A stretch of 64,000 nt of DNA from Symsagittifera roscoffensis (taxonomy: Eukaryota > Xenacoelomorpha > Acoela > Convolutidae): positions 63,711,253-63,775,252 of the forward strand of contig NC_087062.1 in the NCBI RefSeq assembly GCF_963678635.1, in the 5' to 3' direction. A program made the position numbers and the translations under genes. Below, piece by piece: positions 50,801 through 62,800 of this stretch. The notes beneath the pieces were generated by a model. The model was not told the origin of the DNA, did no database searches, and saw nothing but the letters and a program-made list of their open reading frames with translations. Every line of letters starts with the position of its first letter. The first letter of the stretch is position 1.

Positions 50801-53800
50801 AGCGGAGTCGCAAATTGTAAGTGGAATCCGCATTTTGTTTGCGGGTTCCATTTAAATTTGCGGATTCCACTTACTTTTTGCGGAATCCACTTACAGTTGC
50901 GGAATCCAGAACAACTAGCTATATTTGCTTGTTGCGGAATCCGCAACAAAACAAATGTGCCGACAAATTTTACGTTACAGGTATTTGTACGCGGAATCCA
51001 CGAAATGTTTGTAAGTGGAATCCACTTACACTTTGGAACATGTTTAAAGATTTGTCTCAGGAACCCAGGAACATACAGACACAAAAATGTGCGCCTATCC
51101 AGTGCACAGTTTGGCCTCGTAATCTTGCGCAAAACTTTTGAAATTTGTTTTTAAGCAAAGATTTAGATTCTTAGGTAGCAAAAATGACCCTTTTGGTTAT
51201 CAACCAAAAATATATTCGTTTATACAGTTTTTGATAATTTTGCTCTTGTCGAGCTTTGTTAGGCTGAGTAAGAAGCTTCTTCTGATATAGTTTTTTTAAA
51301 ATCATGTATTCTGGTAGTTTCAACGTTATTCTTGATTAACTAAAAAAGCCAAAATTACTCATTTTTGGGGTAAAATTTTGGTTCCAAATTTTGAAAAACA
51401 TTTTCCTTAAATTAACTCTCGTAAAAATCGTAGCTACTTTTGTTGTCTTCGCTTGTCTAATCTTAACTCAACTTGAGAGAAATGCATTTGAATTTTCCAA
51501 TGTTTTTCGTTGTCCGGTTAATTTAAATCGGTATTCAGTTATTTCGCCCCTCACTCATTTCGCCCTTAATGAAATTAAATCAGCACTGTAGAGCGGTAAT
51601 TCTATCACAACTGGAATAATGGAATAAAGTATTGCCTTTTCTACAAAAGATACTTAAATAAATTGGATTTAATTCCCGTAAAAAGCTATTTGGCTGAAAA
51701 TAAAGTCACTTCAGCTGCTTAAATTGTTTGGTTGTTTGATCAGCCTACTCGGATATCTTCGCCAGAGTCTGTAGCACCGAAGCGAGTGGCCACTGCACAG
51801 GGGGACAAGAAGCCCCTGAACCTCAAGGCCTCTCTCAGTTCTTCCCCCGAAGACCAGGACAGATTGAAGAAGTCAGGTTAGGTACTTTGCTATCATGGAA
51901 TTACAATAGTTAATCTTTGAATTCATATATTTTGACTTATCCACTCAGCGGAAAATCATCAAGCATGAAAACTTAGTTTTTCAAGAAAAAAATGTGTTGC
52001 CGTTGTTTCCCATTTTTCTGAAGGTTTTCAAATTCCTCTTTGTTTGTTGCAGATGTGGACGAAGACTCAGGCTTCTCTAGTGTAAATGCAAGTAATGACA
52101 GCTCCTCACATCAGCAGCAGGACAACTGGAACAACCGACCAATCACAGCCAAAAATAGAGTAAGTCAGACGGACGCCCCCTCCCCCATTTTCCTACCTCA
52201 AAAACAATCATAAAAACCCAGATAAACAGTCTATTCCAAGAAAAAAAATTGTTTTCATATGCGGGTTTCTAACGTGAGAAAATTTGGTTTCAGCTGTTCG
52301 AGGAGATTCTGGAAGAGGAGTTGCGCAAGAGTGGCGACGTGAGTGGAGCACTGGCGGCTGGGGGATCCAAGGCAGAGTACAGTCCCTCGGGAGTGATCCC
52401 GAAGAAGCCTTTCGTGCCTCTGAAGAAGGGTAGTGGCAAGATGGCCTACAACTCACACAAGCAACAGCTGCAAAACAATCAGAGAAGACGCAAAGCAAAA
52501 AAGAAGAGAGGTTGGCATACTTTGGGCCCAGAAATTGGCCACTTCGTCATTGCAAAATTAAACCATAAGTCAATGATGATATTTGCTAATTTTATAATAA
52601 TTATGACAAGCCAATTGATTGTTGTGATTGGCCGTGGGAAAGAGCTTCTTCTTTTTTCCCTCGATTTTCTTTTACAGAAACGAAACTTTAGAGTAATTTC
52701 AAAAGAAACACTAGGTTGTATATACATCTTGCTACTAAGTGAATTTTTTTCGAGGTTTTTTTAAAAACTATCTACCCTCACGCCATTATAAGAATTAAGT
52801 GATTTATTGCGCAAATAGGCAAGTGTTAAATAAAGTTCCATGCCTCAATTCAGTTTGGAACGATATCTAGGACGGACTGAATCTTCACTTCCGCTCTAAC
52901 AGTTTGAATTATATCGCGCGTTATTTATCCCAAATTGACCAAACTTGTAATCTTTAAGCCTCCATTTTTTAAAAGAAAAATGGTCATAGATGAATTATCT
53001 TTTTTTTTTGAGAACAGGAAAACAATTTCTTCCGGGTGATATAAAAAGTCTTGTCGAAAATAGCTAGGTAAAATTTCGAAATTGTTCTGCAGAAAAAAAA
53101 CTACCCCAAGCACAAATCCTCCGTCAGTTTCTTCGAAAGTCGGAACAATAAATCAGTACTAATATTAAATATTTAGAAAAATTTCGAAATGAAGCAATGG
53201 GTCTACCAATAAGACATTGTTCGTGTCTGTCTATCAACAACTTTTGAAGTTCAAAATTAAGATTTTGTTATGATTCAACGTTCCTCAGCTTCGAGTTTAA
53301 AATGTTCCTGTTGCTACTACAACTATTATTTGCCACAGATTCATCCCCCCAATTCATTAAGAATTGATTTTTTTGTGTCGTTTGTTTTTGCAGGTACTCT
53401 GTTATAGACTAACGCCCTACCAATTTCCTTTATTTTGAAAATATTTGCCAAATCGCATTTTCTACTTAGGCTATGCTATGCAATGCATAGTTCGGCTAGT
53501 AAAACTTTAAACGTGAGAATTAGATGGCGTCCATGTTCACAATTTCTCTTAAAATGGCTCATTTTTTTCCATAGTTAATTTGTCTATGTTTTTTGTTATT
53601 TTGCGATAATAGTGGATTTTGGTAAAATGCGGAGCTAAAACATAAATAACTAAATGTTTACGAATGTTTTGAAAAACATATTTATGCCCCCGGCAGTATA
53701 TTGATTTGATTTCAACAACCATTTTGCTCTAACATTTCAACTCAGCTGAAGTTACATTTTTGTCTATCGAAATTCCAAGATACCTGGCATGTTTTTGTAA

Positions 53801-56800
53801 TTTTTCTAAGAGTCGATGAACGCAGTGAACGCAAAAATGTAAAGATCGACTTCTAGTATCAAAATTGGATTTTAATTTTCAGATTTCCAATGAAATAAAA
53901 AAAATTTTTGATCCAGTTTTTTCAAAATGGTTAAATTGTTAAAATGAAAACATTTAATTGCTCTAGATATTCAAAGTGCGTTAGAGTTTTTTTTCTTCGA
54001 ATGTCAAAAGTTAAAATTTTTTCAACAAACAAGACAAAATTTTTTTGTTATCTTGCGTTCATTGACTTTTTTCCAAGTGTCTATTGGCTATGTTTTTTCT
54101 ATAAATAGTTTTATTTCTATACTATTCTCTTGACCAAAAACAGAGTTCTGTTTTTCAACGTTCATAGTTGAAAAAATTACTAAAAAATTACTAAAAAAAC
54201 GTGTTTACACAAGCAATGCTTGTGTTATAGTAAGAATTATCTTTTTTTTTCCAACCTCAGTCGCAAATATTGTTGTGACGCAAATATTGTTGCGATAAAA
54301 TGTGTTCATTTTGAAAGTGTTCATTTTTATCAATAACCAGCTATTAAATACAGCCAATGCTAAGGATTTTCACACAGACTATTATTGTTTCGACTTTCGT
54401 AACGAAAGTAACGGAATATTTGTGCTCGGAGTGGTTTTTTTTTTCTTCCGACAAGTTTCGACTTTTTAACTAGCCATTTTTGACGGAATTTTTTATGTCA
54501 TTCAAAAAGTATTGTTGTCTTGAGCATAAAATTAGAAAGATATTTCACCTGTTTTTATTTTTTATAAAGTTATGGAAGTTTAATATTTCCAATTTGGGAC
54601 AACTAACGCGCGATATATTTCGCGCTATTAACGCATAAGTGGAGATTTAATCCGTCTTAGAAATCGTTCCAAATTGGTTGAAGTAAACTTATTTGCCATA
54701 ATTGATTTGTTACTAGGAGCGAAATTTATCTTTTTGTACTTAATATGGCGCGTGGGGGATCCTTTTTACAAAAAATCTCAAACTATTTTAGAAAAATTTT
54801 CATTTTATTTCTGTTACATTTATTTTTTTCAGGTTATTTTTGCTCTATAAATTGAGGCATGTTAGTTGTTTTTTTTTTCAAATTAACTGGTACTGCTAAT
54901 GCGTCATGATTGGCGTGCGTCTCTTAAGAGTTTTTTAGACTCAAAGTTTTACTCATTAAGTTTTTCACAGTAGCGTTATCGGTCATATTTTTGCTTGTGT
55001 ATGCGAAGTGCAATTTCGCCTGTGTCAAAAATTTTTGCATGCAAGAAATGTTCATGATATTGATGATACCTGTAGACGTGACTTGTGCATTTTTTTGATA
55101 TCATACTTTTTCGCATCGATTGTAAGAAAACCGAAAAGCTGAATAGGATTATTTTAGAACGCACGTGTATCGTTCATTCCAGTCTTGATGCCTTTGTTTT
55201 TTGTTTATTGAGCATTCAGTTCACCTTTTCGCCACCTGAAAGAGCCAGAATGATAACTTTGGTTTTACCCAACAGCCCACACTGGATAATTGCATTTATG
55301 TTTTTCCTCTACTTCTGGATAGTTGTCTCGTTGTTTTTCTGGATGACCATGGAGAGATTTTTGTTCCAATTGGCCAGCCGAACTGTCGGCTTTGTGTTAC
55401 AATTCTGACTCAAATGGCATTCGGTGAGGTTTTTTTTTACAAAAGTAAGCTGAGAAAATTTGAGATCTTAAATTAAAAGTAGCGGGCTCTTCTCCACTCC
55501 CCCGACTTTGCCTTTCTTTTTTGAATAACTACTTCAACGTTGTTTTAATGCAACAAAACTTGGCATGGTGAACAAACCGACAATTGCAGGGTAGGGTTTA
55601 TGGATTCGACCCCCTCAGGGATTCGACCCCCTGCCGAGACAAAGGATACCCCTTTGTACTATTTTGAGGGCTCTTTTTCCTTTTCCCCCCACCTGCAAAT
55701 TTTTACATGTAAATTTGTTGACCACATTGTCCAATTGTCATGAAAATTGACATGCAGACTAATTAGGCCATGGCAAACATATTTGGTCTTCATACTCAAA
55801 CTCGTAAAACGACTCGTTACACTAATATATTGAAGCTCGTGTGAGGTGGGGGGGGGGGGGGGGAAGGAAGGAAAAAGAGCCATTTTGAGATATAAATTTT
55901 TGGTAAGGGACCCTAAAATTTTTCTAAAGGCGCCTTAGTCGCCAATTTTGGGTCAAAATTTTGGCTCTTTTCCAGTTTGGCTCTTTTCAAAATTTTGGCT
56001 CTTTTCAAAATCCGTTAAATGAAAGTCTATTTAAAATGACTTTTGTTGTTATAAACTGCATTAAAACGTGTCAGCTTGAACAGGTGAACAAATTTCTGCA
56101 ACATTTCTAACATGCAAATTGCCGTTTGTACTTTTACGAGGGGGTGGGAAACTAGAAAAGAGCCAAAATTTTGCCTTTTTTCAAAATTTTGCAATAATTT
56201 GGCCAAAACAGGATCTTTTTTTGTGCTTTGCGAGAATTCGAAAAATCAATTTGGTTGAACCAAAAAAAAGGTAGACAAAATTTTCGAAATTTTTTGAAAA
56301 TAGAACCCAATCGCCCCCCCCCCCCCCCTCGAGAAAATCCTAGATCCGCCCCGAACAATTGTGAACAGATTTGTTCTTAGTACTTTACATTTAGCGATAA
56401 TTAGCCTATAAGCAACAAAAAAGCAGAAAATTTGACAGTTGGGGAAGTGGAAGGAAAAGAGCCGAGTCGCAGTAGACCTTCTCCTAATTTATACGCATTA
56501 ATTTTCCGATGCTATTGTTTTTGAAAACGCGTGACAGATTAATTTCATATACTAGGGGAAAATTGGTGGCAAGAAAAGAACCCAGCTACAAAATCACCCC
56601 TAAAAATGAGACTCATATTTGTTCTGGGTGTGTTTTAATTTTTTTCCTTGTTACTTCTTTTTGTTTTCCACGCTAAAAAAGGTACCACAAATAATCGTTC
56701 AGTCGTAATTTGAACGACATTAAAAATTTTCCAACAAACTTTTCCACGATTGAGAAAAACCGGTTTTAAATTTTTGATTTTTCGTCTTATTTCGAGCGAG

Positions 56801-59800
56801 CAAGCATGCTTATTTATGCTTAATTTAGGCCGTTTAAAATAGCTTATCTATGCTCAATTTTCGTTTTATTCCTTTAAAATAATTTTTTGTGGAGTTTTTT
56901 AACGCCATTTTGGGAATCAAAATCTTGTTTATGTTTTTTTAGTCAATTTTCTTCAACAACCGTTGCCCAGTTTGCCTGTTTTACTATGAATGTCGAATAT
57001 GCCTAAATTGTAGTTTTTTGTTCAGATCCTTTTATCGCACGACTAAGAAAAAACGACAATTTTCCAGTTCCCCCTTTGATTTTTTCTGAAAGTCAAAAAG
57101 TCTATTTAAAATTACTTTTCTTGCTATAAACTGCATCAAAACGTGAACGTTTCAGCGTGAACAGGTGCACAAATTATTATAACATTTGCATGCAAAATGC
57201 CGTGTGAACAATTTTTGAACAGTTCAATTGTGTAATTTCAAGAGGGGGTGGGAAACTGGAAAAAAGCGACCGGCTATCCTCGTTTTATATCGGCAAAAGC
57301 ATTTCGATTCACGCTTGTATATCGGTTTGAAGTTTGATGTGAAGAATATGGAAACCAGTTCATTTCACAATTGTTAGTCTGTTCACCACACAAAAGTTCA
57401 TTGCATTATGGCAACGTTATAATTGTTTTTAAAACTTGAAATTCAAATGGGGGGTGGAAAAGAGTCTCTGTTTGTTTTCAGTTTATATATCAGTGTGTTC
57501 GTCTTGCATATTTTCCACAATGTTGTTAATTTTAGCTCGGGGTGGGGACGAGGCGGATGGAGGCAATGGGAACGAGATGCAGCTGGAGTATGACTATGAG
57601 GATGATTTCGAGGACTATATTGCATCCGACCCAGAAATGGATCCGGACTACGATTCAGATGTGAGTAGACCGCTTGGCTCTTTTCAGTTTACCATCCCCT
57701 CTTAAACCGATAAAAATGTCTGAGAACTGATTTTACTGCTACTAGCATCTTGGAAAAGTTGTTCGTTTTGTTCACTTTTTCTTACTGGTATCTTCAATTA
57801 GGATTTACTCCAGTTTCCTTCTCGTAAAATTACGGTAGGAAGTTGGGCTCTTTTCCAGTTCCCCCCTTTCAAAATCAATTTTGAAAAGGTTATATAGCAT
57901 TGTCATATTGCAATGAAATTTGGCGCGGTGAACAAATCGACAATTGTGAACAAATTTGTTCTTCATACTTTACAGCGTAACATCACGCATTTAGCCGTAA
58001 TAACACGTAAAACAAACATAAAACTCGGTATTTTGAAAGGGGGGAAACTGGAAAAGAGCCGGAAGTTGTTTGAAAGTTGTTCATAGGGCAATTGGACGAA
58101 AAAAGAGCCAGTTCCTCCTCTTGCTTCGCACCTCTTGGGATACAAAATTAACTACAACATTTTGAAGTTAGAAAATCAATCTTTCTCATACGAAAAATGG
58201 GCTCTTTTTCCTTTCCCCCCACCTGCAATTTTTTTTATTTGAAGTTACTGTTCACTTCGTCAGATTGTCAGGAAAATTAAGATGCAGACTAATTAGGCCA
58301 TGACAAACATATTTGGTCGTAATAATTAACCTTGTAAAATCACTCGTTATACCATAAAATTTATGTTTGAGTGAGGTGGGGGGAAAAGGAAAAAGAGCCG
58401 AAAAATGAAATAAATAAATGAATCCTTTTGAAGAAATCCTTGGCTGGAAAATTTCTTTTGCATTTTTTAATTTAAAAAAATGCCGATAACTTGAAAGCAA
58501 TTCATGCGCCTCAAACTTCATTCATTTCTTTTTAATAGATGATAGTGAAAAGTTAAGCTTCGGGCAAAAATGAATGATCCAAAAACTCGCCAAATTTGCT
58601 AAAGATCTTGGAACCAAACAAACAGCTTGACTATTAGAAACATACGGGGTTATCAAAAAGCATTATCAAAGATTTGCTTTAAACTAAAAACGAAGTCAAA
58701 TTACAAAATTAGAAATGGAATATTTAAAAAACTTGAATACAAAATTTACCAGTAATTGCCGCAGAAAAGAATTTCCCGAAATCCTTTAAACACCGAAAAT
58801 GAAACTACTACTTCATTATTGCCGAAAAGACTTATTAAATGAACTTTATGACATTAATCTCATCAAATAAGAATATAATACGCAACAATAAGAGAGCCGA
58901 ATCACAATAAAAAATAGGTAATATAAAAAAACACCCGAAGGACAAAAACAGTAATGAAAAAGTAACAAAAAACAGAAATTTAAAAAAGTTCAGCCAGAAA
59001 CCACAACAATCTTGAATCTTGATCTCTAAGTCACATTAAAGTGCCACCAAAATTTTTTTTGAAAATTTAAGATTTTTTGTGAACACTTTTAGACATTTGA
59101 ATAATACGCTGTACCATCATCACCTTAAAAAAATTGCTTAAACCTACTAATGACACTAAGATGATTGAAGGCAATTGCACACCCTTTGAGAAAAAATTAA
59201 ATCAGAAAACGTGTCCGAAAACACTTGAAAATCAAGGCAATTTCTTTTCAAAAATCATTAAAACTGAAAATATTTCGCGTATATAAAAGCGAAAGACGTA
59301 TAAAGTATATTAACTTTCTTCAAATGGAATCGAAAAGGTAATAAAAAAATTATTTAAAATCATGTTAAAATAAAACACTAGGCAAACAAGCCGTTAAAAG
59401 TTTGGATGAAATCGATAAAGCATTCAAATCGATGAAGCATTTGTTCAGCTCTAGACCGAAATGTACTTGAAAATGCTTTTAAAAGTGCAACTTGGCCAGA
59501 AGTGGAGATCCTCTAGAAGTGGAGATCCTGTGAATCAAAAATCTTGTGAAAAAAAAACTAGTTACGGGAAAAAGTCTGGTACCCGATTTCAATATCCTTG
59601 CTTATCCTTGCTTCAATATCCTTGCTTATTTTTATTTAAACTAATAACAATCGAGCAACTTGATCAAATAATTTTCGTGTAGAAAGGTCCTATAATAAGG
59701 TTGTTTGATTCTTTTAATTTTGCGATCAGCATAATGTGTTATTACAAACCTTCTTTTTTCTCTAACTTAACTCGCAAATAAAATTGTTCAATAAAACTGT

Positions 59801-62800
59801 TCCGTTATTTGAAAATTTCACTGTAGCATTGGAAACTGCATAGCATCTGTTCTCTGCTCTATTTGTTGTGGCTGTTGTTTGGTTTAACTTAATCTTCCGT
59901 GGCTGAGTGTTGAATGTGTGAGAGTCTAAATTTTTTGGTCGCAGGTTCGAAGCTCAGAGGTTGCTGAGTTTTTACTAATTCGAGGCTCATTTCTAATTTT
60001 AACAATTGCACTTAACGTTTTTTGTCGTGTTTCGCTAGTGTTTGCGAAGCGAAGCTTCGCTTTTGTGTTAAATTGTTCACGCTTGTTTTTCTTTTTCAGC
60101 AATTTTTTTTAAAAAAATTCGGTTACAATTCGCTATTCAAATTGGTTTACTCAAACTTAGTTTTTTTTTCGATAACGAAAGTCGAGTTGGTCCTAAATTT
60201 TGTATGTTTTTTGTTTAAACTTATGCAAAAATAAATTGAAGCCTAGAATTGCCGGCTGAGTTGCAAATAAAAATTTATTCTATTCATCAACCTTGGTTGA
60301 GTTAAACTATGCGAATCTGCTAATCGACAAGTTTTTAAGCTCTTATTCCACCTCCCCCAATCTGCAAAGTTCATAAGAAATTTCTCTGCTCAGATTTTCC
60401 TATTGCAACAAAAAATGGCATCCGTTCTATAAAATAGTGCCAATGTGATGGTGGGAGAGAAAGAAAGGAGCCATTTTTTTTTCAAAAATGAATTGGCTTT
60501 AAGGTTATATGAAACGCGCAAATAATTTTCGTGTAGAAAGGTCCTATAATAAGGTTGTTTGATTCTTTTAATTTTGCGATCAGCATAATGTGTTATTACA
60601 AACCTTCTTTTTTCTCTAACTTAACTCGCAAATAAAATTGTTCAATAAAACTGTTCCTTTATTTGAAAATTTCACTGTAGCATTGGAAACTGCATAGCAT
60701 CTGTTCTCTGCTCTATTTGTTGTGGCTGTTGTTTGGTTTAACTTAATCTTCCGTGGCTGAGTGTTGAATGTGTGAGAGTCTAAATTTTTTGGTCGCAGGT
60801 TCGAAGCTCAGAGGTTGCTGAGTTTTTACTAATTCGAGGCTCATTTCTAATTTTAACAATTGCACTTAAGGTTTTTTGTCGTGTTTCGCTAGTGTTTGCG
60901 AAGCGAAGCTTCGCTATTGTGTTAATTTGTTCACGCTTGTTTTTCTTTTTCAGCAATTTTTTAAAAAATTTTAGTTACAATTCGCTATTCAAATTGGTTT
61001 ACTCAAATTTAGTTTTTTTTTCGATAACGAAAGTCGAGTTGGTCCTAAATTTTGTATATTTTTTGTTTAAACTTATGCAAAAATAAATTGAAGCCTAGAA
61101 TTGCCGGCTGAGTTGCAAATAAAAATTTATTCGTTTCATCAACCTTGGTTGAGTTAAACTATGCGAATCTGCTAATCGACAAGTTTTTAAGCTCTTATTC
61201 CACCTCCCCCAATCTGCAAAGTTCATAAGAAATTTCTCTGCTCAGATTTTCCTATTGCAACAAAAAATGGCATCCGTACTATAAAATAGTGCCAATGTGA
61301 TGGTGGGAGAGAAAGAAAGGAGCCATTTTTTTTCAAAAATGAATTGGCTTTAAGGTTATATGAAACGCGCATGAAAAAGTCTTGGAAATCAGTAGATTTT
61401 ATGTTTCTTCGAGTTCATTGCGGCTTTTCCAACTGTCAGTTAGTAACAGTCTTAGGACAGAGGCGAAGAAGAGCTTCGCTCCACTTGCGATAATATACAA
61501 ACAAAGTACCACAAATTAACTAGGTTTTAAATGAAACGAAAGACGCTGTCGAAAAAAAAATTAAAAAATGACTAGATCTTCAATAATTTTCATATATTTG
61601 TTGCAGTTTGTCGTGAATAACTTTTTTTTGTCAAGTAGCACTATGGAATGTTAAATAAGTATCGTAGCTATGGTTTACGCAGTGGCCTAAAGGCCGACCT
61701 TACTTGATCAGACAACCATTGAGAAAAAATAGATAAAATCTTGAAAGGAATCTTTAAATTAGATAGAAAAAATAAGGTTTTATAATAGCTTCAATAGTTT
61801 TAACGTTCCTGTAGAGTTCAATGGTTCATTCAGTCTTTCAACTTATCGTTTGTAAATTTTGTGTCATTTAGTCCAAAAAAAATGGAATCATAAATAAGCT
61901 AGGCTTCAAGGTGACACCACACTTGACAATCTACGAGGTTTCATGAGGCATCTAAAGTTGCACCAAAAGAATTTTCTTCCTTTTGCTTCGTGAAATTGTC
62001 GGAACAGTAAAAAGTTGTGTTTGTGTAATAAACATGGTTCATTATGTTAACATCTGTATGTCATGAAAAGTAAAAGGTTGCTAACGTAAAAAAAATGATG
62101 AAGCCACACCCCAATGGTTGGCCGTTTTGGCGTGTGGCTTCATTGTGAATTACGGCCTTTAGATTTCTGATCATGTGATTTTAGTTCAATATGAAACACA
62201 TGCCTTGAGATTTCTGAACATATGATTTTAGTTCAATATTTAGTCCTATACGAAAGCATAGCTTAGGGAAAGAATTAGAAAAAGCAAATCTCCTTTTTTT
62301 TCTTCAATATCTTTGATATAAAGTTTTTTCAATCATTTTGACACGCTGAGTAATTCCATAAAAAGGGAACCTATCTAATTCTGCTGGACTGAGATCCAAC
62401 ATTTATGCAAGTTTATTGGATTTTTTGGAAGGATTCTCCACCTCGATGACAAGTAGTTCACGAAGAGTGTTAATATTGTGCGAGTTTCTTAGTTTTTGCT
62501 CACAGAATAATATCTTATCTTTTTGAAAATGCTTTTTTAAGAGCGGCCTGCTCAATTTCCAAACACAGAGGCGAATCAGAGCTTCGCACCATTTGCGATA
62601 GAAAAATGAAAGACTATCCTATCCCTACTTGGAGTATTCGTTACTTCCAAGCTAAGTAGGCTAAAAACTCTAAGAATTTGAATTAATTATGAAACAAGGT
62701 ACCGCTAGAGATGCGTCCAGATGTCCACTAGAGATGATTCCTGTGAACAAAATTGTTTACGGGAAAAAATATATTGTACACAACTGCAATACCCTTGCTT

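Larger units (their letters stand above)
55485..56463. mobile_element. hAT-like MITE (subfamily 2 relative) split by a nested insertion
   Basis: The left part (55485-55586) and right part (56355-56463) match the two halves of the copy at 57846. Between them lies a ~770-bp insertion, 55587-56354, flanked by ACAATTG on both sides. The inserted segment begins CAGGG and ends with the complement of CGGGGCGGATCTAGG, a typical hAT tip, and it contains the two MITEs at 55669 and 55963. Confidence 0.6.
52511..57535 (+). other. NEK11 intron 12 (5.0 kb)
   Basis: AT-rich intron; 52511-55480 has no recognised element. The right part is a nest of hAT-like MITEs (55485-57270). Short frames here, including 107 codons at 55085-55408, have no support. 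Confidence 0.7.

Noticed and set aside
55085-55408. 107-codon hydrophobic ORF
   Set aside because: AT-rich intron sequence with poly(T); no motif, no codon bias, no splice support.
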